A stretch of DNA of 64,000 nt from assembly GCA_032158295.1 (NCBI GenBank), contig CM063262.1:6915394-6979393 (forward strand). Reading direction: 5' to 3'. Below the pieces are notes generated by a model. That model was given only the letters and a program-made list of their open reading frames with translations. It did not search any database and had not been told where the DNA came from. Source of the DNA: Pycnopodia helianthoides. Lineage: Eukaryota; Echinodermata; Asteroidea; Forcipulatida; Asteriidae. Each line of letters opens with the position of its first letter. The first letter of the stretch is position 1. A program made the translations under genes and the position numbers. Positions 13,801 through 27,339 of this stretch are shown here, one piece after another.

Positions 13801-16269
13801 ATTCGACAATTTGGAGTTGGAACTGTTGTGGCCTAGCAGTCCTTGAACGATCCCATTTGTGTTGCGCAATGTATAACCAAAGACCAACTGGAATCCCCCT
13901 ATTCGAAAAGGCCTACTTTATTGAGAATCAATAACATTTTAAAGCCATACATAAATCAAGGATGGTCTGAAGATAATATGTCTAATGACCTAAATGCTCA
14001 ATTAAGTCATTGATGTGCAAAGTTTAAGATGGTTATAAGATCTCTTCTCAAAACTTTAGGTGCCATAGTTTTGTAGGTAAGAAGCCTGCTTTACAAAGCA
14101 GCAAAAACAATTTTTAGGAATCATTTGGAGGTAGTGCAGAATCTATTCTCGTTATCGAGGTTGATTCACGTGCATCTTCTGATTGACTTAACAATAAATA
14201 ACAATAACATTTAATTGTATGCACTTTACCTACGGATGTCAAAGCGTTTAATATTGTTATGTAAATTCGTCTCAAGCAGGTGCAAGCACACCTTTAAAGT
14301 ATTTTCCCGCGAAAGGTCTATTGTTAGCTTTAGAATTTCCTGCAGGTTACGCTCCAACAAACAAGGGTAATAAGACAGCCAGTAACAAACTTGTAAACAA
14401 GTCATAGTATGTACCCCTGCACAGTATTAATGTAGGTAATGGTCTCGTGGTATAGTGTACTGTTATGTATAAATGTTATCATACCACTCACTATGCAAGC
14501 CTTTTGCTACGTTTACCAAAAGGTCTGACGTGACAAAAGAAAACAAGACATCAGAAAGACATGAACTTGTGGCCATTGCTAACTTAACAATCGAACAATG
14601 TGCAGTTGCAGTAGAATCAAAACAAACCCCTTTCCATGTGTTCATCTTTTTCGATAACATAATTAAACCCATGATGACTGAGCACAACATTATACTTAGT
14701 CTCGTTACAAAAATTATACAGTGGAAACCAATTCACTTTTTTCGCGATGTAATGTCCAATTAATTTCAATCAATTATTCATTTACTTTAAACGTGCCAAC
14801 ATTTAATTTAACAGGTTTCGACATCAATGTAGCATCGTCGATCTATTTTCATTATGTTAATTTATTTTGCAGAGCCTGGTATGGTTTCAACAAAAAGAAC
14901 AATGACGTTTGAAAACCGAGAAGAAAAAGTCCGATTAAAAGTGGCCGTATGCGGTCGAAAAAAGAGCAAGTTCTTTTCGTTGCTTTAACCTAAGTGAAAA
15001 AGTTCAAAAAATCTCAGTTCCACAACTACACCTAGCCAAATAGCACCTGTGTTGTTACTCCCGTGTGTGTTTTTTCACTAACAAAAATTCCATCAATGAC
15101 CAACTATCCCAGAATGTCCATAGGAATAATTACCGTAGGAATTGTACAGCAATAACGGTGAAATGAACCACTTGGTTTACAGGCGGCTTATTCTCTCCCA
15201 CTGAAATACCCTGGTTGTTTATAACTATGGATAGATTAGATTGCTGTTGCTAAGATTAGAAAGGGAAGATGAAGAGATTATGATACTCTTGCTAAGTAGT
15301 GTAAACAAAGGATTTATTCCAACTAATGGTTGATTGACCAAAGAGACACATGTGCAAATCTATACACAAAACAAATTGCTTCAATTTTATTTATTTAGTC
15401 AAAAGCGTTTACACAGAATGGTTTGGGTGACTTAAAAGTGATTGTGTTCTCCACAAAAACGTATTACACGCTAATAACTGTCATTGCCTGTGGTGCAGTG
15501 TGCCACAAGGTTTTGCAGCCGGACCCCTATTATTTATATTGTTCAGTGCACTGCTGCAAGATCTCATAGCTGCTCATTGAATACAGAGTATTGTTTTTAT
15601 GCAGACGATACACAGTTTTATATTACCTATAATCCGGCGGATCGTGACTTAGCCCTAGCAAACATTGAGGCTTGTATTTATGACATTAAATCTTGGTCTT
15701 TATCTAACAAACTTGCTCTTAAAGATGCCAAAACCGAAATCATCTTTTTCAACTCACGTTTAAAAAAAAAAAAGGTGCCTCCTACAAAAATTAACATTTG
15801 ACAATCCATTATTCAACCATCTCGTGTAGTCAGAAACATTTGTGTTCTTATGGATTCTTCGATTAGTATTACCGACCAGGTAACCAATATATGAAAATCT
15901 GCTCTTCTACAATTGCAAAAAATAGGTCGAATCCGGCGCATCTTGATGATGATTCTACTCTTCTACTGGTTCATGCCTTTGTCACTTCTAGACTAGACTT
16001 GCAATTCTCTTCTCACTGGACTTTTAGATAGAGTACTTTTCTAAAACTCAACGAGTTCAAAACACCGCTGCTCACCTCGTTTCACGCACACTTCGTTCCC
16101 AACATATTACTCCCATCTTACAAGAACTCCACTGGCTTCCGATCAAACTACGTATCGTATATAAAAACTCAATTGTTTGAATCTGTAGTTGTGTAACTTG
16201 CTTTTATATTTATTTCATTGTTTTCTGTTTTGTGTTGCGCATAGAGGCTTCTGCATTATGCGTTGTATA
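10846..16269. repeat. 5.4 kb unit, copy 3
   Basis: Full unit. It shares gaacgatccc (about 13847) with copy 1 but shares the tgttatgtat and gaacaatgtg variants with copies 2 and 4. This mosaic of shared variants is what gene conversion or unequal exchange inside an array produces. Confidence 0.93.
11198..11736 (-). pseudogene. LINE endonuclease/linker fragment (unit copy 3)
   Basis: Same remnant as in copy 1; frameshift at 11419; no coding difference seen. Confidence 0.7.
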
Positions 16270-16306
16270 AATATATCATATTATTATTATTATTATTATT
16301 ATTAAT
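15497..16306 (+). pseudogene. LINE RT 3' fragment (unit copy 3)
   Basis: Same RT remnant. A longer A-run shifts the downstream frame, so the open frame ends at 15801, earlier than in copies 1, 2 and 4. Confidence 0.78.
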
Positions 16307-19300
16307 AATAAAAAAAACAGACACTTGAAAAGTGCCTAATGGGCGCATAGTGTATAGTCGTTTCGATGGGGTCACGAAGTGATAAACAAGAAGGAGCTCT
16401 GTAACCGAAACTATTTGTAAATTGTTCACAATTAGGTTTGTGAACAATAAAATACCATTTTTTTGGCCCGGGTTGTTAGACAATACGACCAGCAGACTTC
16501 CCAGGATCCAGCCTAGTTATCTCCTCTCCCATGAAAACAACTGGTAGAGTAACGAGTTAAATAAGAGCACGGATCTCAATCCACGTCATTAGGGAAATTA
16601 GCTATTGAAACGTTGCTAATGTTAACATAAAAAGGGTAAAAAAAATGTCTGATGTGGTTTAGGTGTCCCTCTTAATCCTGCCCATAATTTATTTTGATTA
16701 ATACGAACATGATTTTGATATAAATCAACTTTAGCAGTTCTAAAAAGACCAGTGTCATAATTTTTCAAACTCTTAACCCTATCCAAGTCCTCTTTCAGTT
16801 TAGTTCTCCGAGCTATATTTTTGGCTACATCCCGTTCATGCATTAAATGAAAAAGTCAGTTCTGTTTTCCAGCCATTTAATAGGTCTTGTTACAAAAGGG
16901 GCAATGTCATTGCAGATGATGTTTAACAAATATTTAAAACTTAAATTAAGTTTAAATATGGTTATGATCACTATAATAGCACCACAAGGAATGACTCTGC
17001 AATAAAAGTGAATAGTCAAGTTATTGGTGAGAATCACATCGATTAGAGAAAACGAGTTAGATTTTGTACTTGTAACCTCTGTAGGCCCTGGGACTGTCTG
17101 CTTCAGGTTGAAAAAACTTAACAATATGTTAAATGCCATGTCAGCATGTTTTTCATGCAAGTTTTGATGACATAGGCCTACAACCTGAGTCTATTTTGGC
17201 GGCGGTCATCGCGATGACCATGTGGTGGTATTTCATTAGCCACATCTTCATATTTCTCAGGGTTATTTGTGTAATCGTCACTTTGTTATTTTCGGGGGTC
17301 GCTATATAAAGTTAACAATATGCCAACTTTGAAATATTGGAGATATTTTACTGAACGCCTTGTGCGGTCATGTCTTTTGCATTAATGTGAGCTGGTTCTT
17401 TTTTGATTACTTACAATTGTTATGCGAAATGATACTGATTTAGTTTTACATATAATTTGTTTAGAGAAACCAGAAGTATCAGCCGTTGAAAGAGACCTAC
17501 GATGTGGTGAGGGCAGCTACAGTCAGTTCCTACAGTGCAACGTGAACGCACACCCTCCAGCGACAAATACTTCGATCAAAGATGGCGAGATCTTCAAGAG
17601 GGCGGGAATAACAAAACGTCCCGTGACACTGTATGTACTTTACTAGCTCTGCAAACGAATTTATTCCGGGGTAGTTTCATATTTCAAGAGTGTTTTGTTA
17701 TTTCAGTGTTAGCAAACTAGTTTGTGTTTTTGAAGAGAACATTCATTCAGCTTCATTCAACAAAGGATAATTAGTTGAACAAACTGTATACAAAGAACAA
17801 TCAATTCAAGTGATTTGTTTGTTCTGTTTTGCTTCGTGATAATGACAGTCCTGTTCATCATTTAATGCATGAGGGACAAGACGATTTTTCTATTTATCTA
17901 AGTTTGGTTACATTGCAATACAGTGGGGTGAATGACGAACACTTTACTCAACCTAGATAAAGATCTTAAGCAATACTGTTAAGAAGTAGAACATAATAAT
18001 AAAACATTGTTCTAGTTGCCAAAGGTGGAACAAGGTCTTTGTGAAGATATATATTTTTTCAAACATAAAACTAAAACATTCACAAGATAAAACTACTAAA
18101 GCTTTACAGCTTTCAAAATGTGTAAACCGAATGTGAAAACGACACCACAAAAAGTGTGTTGCTGCTTGCGATTTTTAGGGTTATGAATCTGATCATGTTT
18201 GCTGCCTCCAGTGCAGTTGGTGGTGCTGTTGATTGTTGTTAGGTTGTTTACTTTTTCAGAGTTTGCCGCAACAGTCGATTGTTTAGGAAGTATGTTGTGG
18301 ATGTTTTAGGGAAACTGTTTTGTTTCTAGTTTGTTAGGGTGATTGTTATTGAGTTTGTTTGAAGGGTTGTTTGTTTGGTTGTTTGTTTGTCATGTGTTTT
18401 AATGCATTGTTTTTAACAGTAAAGCTTAAAGAAAAGGGACAATTAAAAAAACATAAAAGAAAGCCCACAATGTTGCCCTAGTAAAAATGTATGTCTGTCT
18501 TTTTTTTTTTTTTTTTTCTGTTTGTTGGTTGTTTGTTTTGGGTGTTGGTGTTTTTTTTTCATGACTTTTTGAGGGTGTTTTGCTTTTTTTTAGCTTCTTG
18601 TTTCTAACGGTCACAAGCTTGTTTTTAACGGTAAAGAGAGAAATGCCGTTTACGAAATTAACATTTGATGTGCGCAGTTCGTTAAATTGCACGTTTTTGA
18701 GGAACTGACGACCAACTTTATTCTCGTACAAGCTGTATTCTGTCTCTGCCACGCCGTCATCATTAAACAATTTTTTGGGGCCCAGCAACGATTTAAAACA
18801 CTGGTCCCATGTACACCGACTAAGGACACTGGAAATCCGTCATTCACAAAAGATTACCTCTTGAATGTTTGAGTAGTGGGACCAACACATTTGTATTCGT
18901 TTTATTAATGTTGATTAGTTTTGTTTTTCTGATGAAGTATGTTAAGGCTGCTGTATGAATGCTTCTTTTTATTGGAGTTTTGAGCTTTAGTTTTTTTTAG
19001 AAAGCGAATCAACACATAGTAAGGTCGCATTTTTATTGTGCAATGTTGCAATGTAAAAACCGACAAACAGACTGGATTTTCCCTTTAAACACAGACCATT
19101 GTTTTGCTCTCTTTTAACGCAAACCAACAATAGTTTTTTCTGCTTCTTTTCATTTACATTTGAATAGGACTGGTTTACTTTACTGTTACAAAAAAGCTGG
19201 GGCTTCTGTTTGGCAATATTGTTATTCGACAATTTGGAGTTGGAACTGTTGTGGCCTAGCAGTCCTTGAACAATCCCATTTGTGTTGCGCAATGTATAAC

Positions 19301-21691
19301 CAAAGACCAACTGGAATCCCCCTATTCGAAAAGGCCTACTTTATTGAGAATCAATAACATTTTAAAGCCATACATAAATCAAGGATGGTCTGAAGATAAT
19401 ATGTCTAATGACCTAAATGCTCAATTAAGTCATTGATGTGCAAAGTTTAAGATGGTTATAAGATCTCTTCTCAAAACTTTAGGTGCCATAGTTTTGTAGG
19501 TAAGAAGCCTGCTTTACAAAGCAGCAAAAACAATTTTTAGGAATCATTTGGAGGTAGTGCAGAATCTATTCTCGTTATCGAGGTTGATTCACGTGCATCT
19601 TCTGATTGACTTAACAATAAATAACAATAACATTTAATTGTATGCACTTTACCTACGGATGTCAAAGCGTTTAATATTGTTATGTAAATTCGTCTCAAGC
19701 AGGTGCAAGCACACCTTTAAAGTATTTTCCCGCGAAAGGTCTATTGTTAGCTTTAGAATTTCCTGCAGGTTACGCTCCAACAAACAAGGGTAATAAGACA
19801 GCCAGTAACAAACTTGTAAACAAGTCATAGTATGTACCCCTGCACAGTATTAATGTAGGTAATGGTCTCGTGGTATAGTGTACTGTTATGTATAAATGTT
19901 ATCATACCACTCACTATGCAAGCCTTTTGCTACGTTTACCAAAAGGTCTGACGTGACAAAAGAAAACAAGACATCAGAAAGACATGAACTTGTGGCCATT
20001 GCTAACTTAACAATCGAACAATGTGCAGTTGCAGTAGAATCAAAACAAACCCCTTTTCATGTGTTCATCTTTTTCGATAACATAATTAAACCCATGATGA
20101 CTGAGCACAACATTATACTTAGTCTCGTTACAAAAATTATACAGTGGAAACCAATTCACTTTTTTCGCGATGTAATGTCCAATTAATTTCAATCAATTAT
20201 TCATTTACTTTAAACGTGCCAACATTTAATTTAACAGGTTTCGACATCAATGTAGCATCGTCGATCTATTTTCATTATGTTAATTTATTTTGCAGAGCCT
20301 GGTATGGTTTCAACAAAAAGAACAATGACGTTTGAAAACCGAGAAGAAAAAGTCCGATTAAAAGTGGCCGTATGCGGTCGAAAAAAGAGCAAGTTCTTTT
20401 CGTTGCTTTAACCTAAGTGAAAAAGTTCAAAAAATCTCAGTTCCACAACTACACCTAGCCAAATAGCACCTGTGTTGTTACTCCCGTGTGTGTTTTTTCA
20501 CTAACAAAAATTCCATCAATGACCAACTATCCCAGAATGTCCATAGGAATAATTACCGTAGGAATTGTACAGCAATAACGGTGAAATGAACCACTTGGTT
20601 TACAGGCGGCTTATTCTCTCCCACTGAAATACCCTGGTTGTTTATAACTATGGATAGATTAGATTGCTGTTGCTAAGATTAGAAAGGGAAGATGAAGAGA
20701 TTATGATACTCTTGCTAAGTAGTGTAAACAAAGGATTTATTCCAACTAATGGTTGATTGACCAAAGAGACACATGTGCAAATCTATACACAAAACAAATT
20801 GCTTCAATTTTATTTATTTAGTCAAAAGCGTTTACACAGAATGGTTTGGGTGACTTAAAAGTGATTGTGTTCTCCACAAAAACGTATTACACGCTAATAA
20901 CTGTCATTGCCTGTGGTGCAGTGTGCCACAAGGTTTTGCAGCCGGACCCCTATTATTTATATTGTTCAGTGCACTGCTGCAAGATCTCATAGCTGCTCAT
21001 TGAATACAGAGTATTGTTTTTATGCAGACGATACACAGTTTTATATTACCTATAATCCGGCGGATCGTGACTTAGCCCTAGCAAACATTGAGGCTTGTAT
21101 TTATGACATTAAATCTTGGTCTTTATCTAACAAACTTGCTCTTAAAGATGCCAAAACCGAAATCATCTTTTTCAACTCACGTTTAAAAAAAAAAAGGTGC
21201 CTCCTACAAAAATTAACATTTGACAATCCATTATTCAACCATCTCGTGTAGTCAGAAACATTTGTGTTCTTATGGATTCTTCGATTAGTATTACCGACCA
21301 GGTAACCAATATATGAAAATCTGCTCTTCTACAATTGCAAAAAATAGGTCGAATCCGGCGCATCTTGATGATGATTCTACTCTTCTACTGGTTCATGCCT
21401 TTGTCACTTCTAGACTAGACTTGCAATTCTCTTCTCACTGGACTTTTAGATAGAGTACTTTTCTAAAACTCAACGAGTTCAAAACACCGCTGCTCACCTC
21501 GTTTCACGCACACTTCGTTCCCAACATATTACTCCCATCTTACAAGAACTCCACTGGCTTCCGATCAAACTACGTATCGTATATAAAAACTCAATTGTTT
21601 GAATCTGTAGTTGTGTAACTTGCTTTTATATTTATTTCATTGTTTTCTGTTTTGTGTTGCGCATAGAGGCTTCTGCATTATGCGTTGTATA
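16270..21691. repeat. 5.4 kb unit, copy 4
   Basis: Full unit. Private variants include gaacaatccc near 19269 and ccccttttcatg near 20052. It is otherwise nearly identical to copies 2 and 3. Confidence 0.93.
16622..17160 (-). pseudogene. LINE endonuclease/linker fragment (unit copy 4)
   Basis: Same remnant as in copy 1; frameshift at 16843; no coding difference seen. Confidence 0.7.
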
Positions 21692-21727
21692 AATATATCA
21701 TATTATTATTATTATTATTATTAATAA
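20920..21727 (+). pseudogene. LINE RT 3' fragment (unit copy 4)
   Basis: Same RT remnant. The ATT tail and following A-run are shorter at the junction to copy 5. Confidence 0.78.
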
Positions 21728-23164
21728 TAAAAAAACAGACACTTGAAAAGTGCCTAATGGGCGCATAGTGTATAGTCGTTTCGATGGGGTCACGAAGTGA
21801 TAAACAAGAAGGAGCTCTGTAACCGAAACTATTTGTAAATTGTTCACAATTAGGTTTGTGAACAATAAAATACCATTTTTTTGCCCGGGTTGTTAGACGA
21901 TACGACCAGCAGACTTCCCAGGATCCAGCCTAGTTATCTCCTCTCCCATGAAAACAACTGGTAGAGTAACGAGTTAAATAAGAGCACGGATCTCAATCCA
22001 CGTCATTAGGGAAATTAGCTATTAAAACGTTGCTAATGTTAACATAAAAAGGGTAAAAAAAATGTCTGATGTGGTTTAGGTGTCCCTCTTAATCCTGCCC
22101 ATAATTTATTTTGATTAATACGAACATGATTTTGATATAAATCAACTTTAGCAGTTCTAAAAAGACCAGTGTCATAATTTTTCAAACTCTTAACCCTATC
22201 CAAGTCCTCTTTCAGTTTAGTTCTCCGAGCTATATTTTTGGCTACATCCCGTTCATGCATTAAATGAAAAAGTCAGTTCTGTTTTCCAGCCATTTAATAG
22301 GTCTTGTTACAAAAGGGGCAATGTCATTGCAGATGATGTTTAACAAATATTTAAAACTTAAATTAAGTTTAAATATGGTTATGATCACTATAATAGCACC
22401 ACAAGGAATGACTCTGCAATCAAAGTGAATAGTCAAGTTATTGGTGAGAATCACATCGATTAGAGAAAACGAGTTAGATTTTGTACTTGTAACCTCTGTA
22501 GGCCCTGGGACTGTCTGCTTCAGGTTGAAAAAACTTAACAATATGTTAAATGCCATGTCAGCATGTTTTTCATGCAAGTTTTGATGACATAGGCCTACAA
22601 CCTGAGTCTATTTTGGCGGCGGTCATCGCGATGACCATGTGGTGGTATTTCATTAGCCCATCTTCATATTTCTCAGGGTTATTTGTGTAATCGTCACTTT
22701 GTTATTTTCGGGGGTCGCTATATAAAGTTAACAATATGCCAACTTTGAAATATTGGAGATATTTTACTGAACGCCTTGTGCGGTCATGTCTTTTGCATTA
22801 ATGTGAGCTGGTTCTTTTTTGATTACTTACAATTGTTATGCGAAATGATACTGATTTAGTTTTACATATAATTTGTTTAGAGAAACCAGAAGTATCAGCC
22901 GTTGAAAGAGACCTACGATGTGGTGAGGGCAGCTACAGTCAGTTCCTACAGTGCAACGTGAACGCACACCCTCCAGCGACAAATACTTCGATCAAAGATG
23001 GCGAGATCTTCAAGAGGGCGGGAATAACAAAACGTGCCGTGACACTGTATGTACTTTACTAGCTCTGCAAACGAATTTATTCCGGGGTAGTTTCATATTT
23101 CAAGAGTGTTTTGTTATTTCAGTGTTAGCAAACTAGTTTGTGTTTTTGAAGAGAACATTCATTC
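21692..23164. repeat. 5.4 kb unit, copy 5 (truncated edge copy)
   Basis: Only the first ~1473 bases are present. This edge copy is the most divergent: shorter ATT and A runs, ttgcccggg instead of ttggcccggg, gacgatacg instead of gacaatacg, one base missing in attagcccatc, and cgtgccgtg instead of cgtcccgtg. After gaacattcattc the array ends and unrelated sequence begins. Confidence 0.92.
22039..22577 (-). pseudogene. LINE endonuclease/linker fragment (unit copy 5)
   Basis: Same remnant, but this copy encodes Asp in HFDCRVIPCG where the other four encode Tyr. LINE endonucleases of this type usually read FDCRVIPCG here, so the edge copy appears to keep the ancestral base and the inner copies share a derived one. 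Confidence 0.72.
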
Positions 23165-26100
23165 TTGACATTCGCATTTCCATGGACATTCATTGCACAT
23201 TAGTCAATTGTGTCGGTGTCGAAATACTTCGATTAATTCCATATCAATATTATTTATTTTAAATTGTTTGTATTGTAGCGATTCATAGTTCAGAGTTCAA
23301 CTTACCCTGATGTCGAATAATATTGTTTGTAGATCGTTACGTTAGACTGTTCCATGACGTAATGTCTCATTTCTATTGACTGGAAAGTTCTTGGCCCGAG
23401 ACCAAGTCACGGACTATGTTGTGTAAGAATCGTTCTATAAAAAGATCAATCAGCTTGAAAGTGTACGTTACTCAATCGGACTGGGTATTTGCGTTGTACC
23501 AATTGGGATTATTATTATTTTCAATTTTTGGGGTACTGGATGTCTGTGTACATGTAGCGGGGACGGATACGGGGAAACGGGGAAACGGGGAATCAAGAAA
23601 TCGGAGCAGTCGGGAGTCAAGGGAGAATTATAAGAGTGTAATTGTCTAATGATTGTAATCATTGATTGATGTTAACTCGTCAGCATTATGAATAATTAAA
23701 GGCGTTTGACCACTGCAGCTTGAAGACAGTCTCCGTCGTATGTATTACGAACTTCTTATTTTGGGTTAAAGGAACCCAGGGTTAAAAATACAGGACCCAC
23801 TTTAGGTCATAAAAACTCCGGGCTAAAATAATCCACCCCTTCCCTCCCCTGTAAGCTGAGGTTCATCCCTTGTTCCCATATCGTTCCTGGTCCAGTGTTT
23901 GATGAGAAGACATTTGTGCTGTGGCCTACCACTGCAGGGAATAAACATCACCGTGCCGACCCTACCACAAGTATCCAATTTCGGAGGCAAAGCAATGACT
24001 TTCAGTAGAGTGTCAACAAAGAAATGTGTTTTCAATTTTACAGTAAAAGGGCATTAATATAATATTATGCTTAACAACTTCATAAAATTGTTTTCGTTCC
24101 GTTAGGAGGGTCTTGGGATATTAAATGTGTACCGCTGGGTGCAGTCCCCGCTGTTTGGCACAGCACACACGGAAGCTGTCTTGGGCCAACATTGACCTCT
24201 CGCATGCAAGACGTACACACCTTTTGTACGTGTTAACTCCAAAGCATTGATTATGTTCAAATTGGGTACCCATTTGGCAGTTATTCAAAATAATGTGAAC
24301 AACGCAATTAAAAAAATTAAAAAAAAGACACCCTGTTTTCTTAAAAAGTGTTTTCCAGAGGGGTAAACTGAAAATTAGTGACATTTGATAGTAAATTAAA
24401 AAGATTATGATAATGATATTAAGTACAACAAGTTTTAATTTGAAATTCGGCGATGACAATCGTTGCATAGATGCTAATAAAGGTAAATAATTTTTATTTA
24501 TTTTTTAATTTAACATCAAATAGTTCGCTTTTGTTATTGTTGCTGCTACATAGCGCGTGATAGCGTCACGATTTAAATTGTAAAAAAAAAGTAATCAACA
24601 ATTGCTATTAAAGTAAAACAAAAAAAGGGATTATAACAAAAAGTAGCTGCCAACAAAAACAATAGTTTACTCGCAGAGGAATTAGTTCTAACAAAGTATT
24701 TATACACATGCAATATCAGAACGCGTGGGAAAAAAAAGCAATGCCAGAAATGCTGCTGGGAAAAATTTCGTGAATAAATCAAATGCACGCTTGTCTTCAT
24801 CTGTCTATGTTAAACGTTATGCCACGTTATGCCACGTCTTTCTGTTGGTGGTGGGTTGGTGGCTTAGGTGTCAATTCCCGTGTAAGTGTATGGACAATGG
24901 TATTATGGACTCAATTGGAGTGACAAAATCCTGTTCACGATGAGCTTATTCCCGGGAAATAATTAACCCTGCTCAGGGCATGTCTGATCCTCAGTTTTAG
25001 GTGTGTGTGGTGGTGGTGGGGGGGGGGGGGAGGAAAATGTGTTGGCATGTTTAAGGGGCTGGGGTGGGGGTGTAGTTGGAGTAATGGTTATTCAATCTAG
25101 TAGTAAACTACGTGGCCAACTAGACCCTCAACGAACCTTGATTGCTCCCTTACAAGCCTTACAAGCCCCACCCTCCCCGAAACTCATGGTACCAATCCCA
25201 GGGGTAAAAATGCAGGGCAACAAATTAAATTGTTCTTAGAAGAACCTTTAAGTTCAGTACGGATTTTTACAAACCAACATTTAGACCACTGCAATGAACA
25301 GACCCCTTCACGATAATTGTTTTTTTTTTTCTTTTTCCATTGCCCCCCCCCCCATCCTTTGCTTTCACCGGGGACCCTCCTCATAGGTTAAATCGACACA
25401 CACAAAACAATTGTCAACAGAACAACTGTAGGATACTGTCAATACCCAAACGTCTATGGATTGTTAAACTAAGAGGAAACTATTAAATTGAGGTCTTTTG
25501 GGTGACAAATTGAGCACAGGAAAACAGTTCAAGAGTCATCGAATAATGTTCCCTTTACTGTAAAAAGCTGTGAGATTTCTAATTATTGTTCGTGTATTTT
25601 TGAATTTTTATCATAATGCACTGTATGCTATGGGAGTTTATTAAGTGGGGTGCAGCCATCTGACAAATACAGGAGACGTGTTCCTGTAGGCTTATTGGTA
25701 CCAAAGTCATCCGAGCTGCTAGAAGAGCAGTACTGGATCCAGATGGAACTTATTCATGGAATCCATCGAAAAGGAAGACACAGCCTGGCATACTGCTTTC
25801 ATCAAAACCACAGTTTTAAAATCACTGCAGGTGGCATTGACTAAACAAAATGCGGTGGTTTGGGTTGAAATTCGGAGGGGGGGGGGGGGGCTCTCTTCAT
25901 TCAGAACGGTGCCCGACTCTTGTACCTCAATCTTAAGAGGTTCATAAGCTTTCGGTTAACACAATTTAGAAAATGGTCTGTGTAGAATAACAAAGTAATT
26001 TGTTTTATTTCGTGGAACTCCAGTGACTTTTTCGATTACAGTGCTTAGTGACAATGGTATGAAAGTAATTCGTGCGCCACAGCAAATACGATTCTCGAAC

Positions 26101-26685
26101 ATACAAACCATCTAAACAACAGCCTTGGGCTGTGGCAAAAGTAAAACAAAATATATTGAGATGTTAATGGAAAAAAAAAACGCCTTCGCTACAACAATTC
26201 AATGAACGCATACCGCTATGTAGGCATTCCACCAACGTTCCGCAGAGCAGTGTTCGCGGCTTTCCGGACAAATTTATAGAAAAATATCTGCCTGGATCAA
26301 CAGATCGATTGTACATGACGTCAATGACCACCATTTTTGATGAAAAACACAATGGAAATGACACGCGTGTACGAACTACGCACGACTCTCAGCAAATGCT
26401 AGCTCTTCACGCGTGCCCGTTCCATTAAAAATGACGGTCAATGCAAGGGTTCTATAAAACAAAATTAACCGAAAAGGTCTGTTGTTCGAAGAAAGCAAAA
26501 ACAACGTCACACGTTTTGGGGGCTCCTCTGGAAAACATCGTCGCGTCCATCGCTACGGAACCATCCCGTGTAATTTTAAACGTCGTCAAGGCGACTCAAA
26601 CGGCAGGTCATTTCATTTTTGTTTCAGAAATAATAACATTTGATAGTGTTGCCGTTTTTCATGTTTCGGGTCCCAAGCCAATTCT
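23165..26685. other. Non-coding stretch right of the array
   Basis: No gene is supported here. The stretch holds a short direct-repeat patch (ggggaaac repeated near 23575), poly-G/poly-C runs near 25018, 25345 and 25877, and many short frames on both strands. The segment of about 23210-23760 has a TATA-like tctataaaaag near 23434 and an attaaag-type signal near 23695. That would fit a solo LTR, but no paired terminal sequence or target duplication was seen, so I do not call one. Confidence 0.5.
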
Positions 26686-27291
26686 GTGTTAGTTTTGATG
26701 GAAAAGAAATGTCTTGATACTTTTTCTAATATTGTCTGGTATTTGTTAGGTAGATTTTGGTGGTTGGTAGGTGGTTTGATAACCATTACAATTGCAACTG
26801 ACCAACTTTTGAGCGCCTGTTCAAAGTCAGACAAAAGCAACTCAGCCAAGCTCATCAAACTACTTTTAGACGCTGTGGTTTTTCTGGGCGCAGCTAATGC
26901 TCAGCTAAACACGCGTAGACGGGACCTTATTCGGCCCGATCTTAGCCCCAAATATGCGCCTTTGTGTTCGTCACAAGTAAAGTGCACAAAATTGCTCTTT
27001 GGTGATGACCTGATTCAGGCATGCAAATCCATTCAGGAAACGAACAAGCCGAGTTCGAAAGTATTTGCCCGTCGTGGTGGCCGCAAACGAGGTGGATACA
27101 CCACTGCTGGTCCACAAAGCTATGTATCGGGGGACTCTTGCAGCTATCGAGGCCTCTTCCAACAGCGACCACAGTACTACCGCAGAGGCCGATTTGGCAG
27201 AACACAGTTTCAGCCAACGACATACCCATCATCAAGCATGGGTCAGTTGACACCAAACAGCTCAAACGGAAAGGAGCAACCCCTGGCATAG
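26686..27291 (+). pseudogene. DIRS gag-like ORF (201 aa frame, partial)
   Basis: The conserved part starts near residue 33 (LITITIATDQLLSACSK) and continues through LLLDAVVFLGAANAQL, NTRRRDLIRPDL and TKLLFGDDL. It ends in a Gly/Arg/Gln-rich tail (RRGRFGR) typical of DIRS gag C-termini. The first ~30 residues do not look like gag, and the usual N-terminal part is missing or out of frame. The product would bind element RNA and form particles if it were intact. Confidence 0.65.
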
Positions 27292-27339
27292 ACTACTCAA
27301 AGCCAAGTAAACGACATGCACTAAGTAAGTTTCACTCCC

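Larger units (their letters stand above)
1..23164. repeat. Tandem array of a 5.42 kb unit (macrosatellite)
   Basis: The same sequence recurs head to tail with unit starts (phase set by the window start) at 1, 5423, 10846, 16270 and 21692, giving unit lengths of 5422, 5423, 5424 and 5422 bases. The fifth copy stops after about 1473 bases, at 23164, where the sequence leaves the unit abruptly. The window begins inside the repeat, so the array continues to the left. Copies differ by scattered substitutions and by length changes in homopolymer and ATT runs. Each unit contains an antisense LINE endonuclease/linker fragment near its start and a sense LINE RT fragment ending in an ATT-rich tail near its end. 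Head-to-tail organisation and near identity suggest recent amplification or homogenisation by unequal exchange; an assembly artefact is less likely because copies carry private variants. Confidence 0.95.

Noticed and set aside
1..23164. rDNA or histone-type functional tandem gene array
   Set aside because: No rRNA or histone sequence is present; the only recognisable coding parts are broken LINE pieces.
23210..23760. Solo LTR
   Set aside because: TATA and polyadenylation-like signals only; no matching second LTR, primer site or target duplication found.
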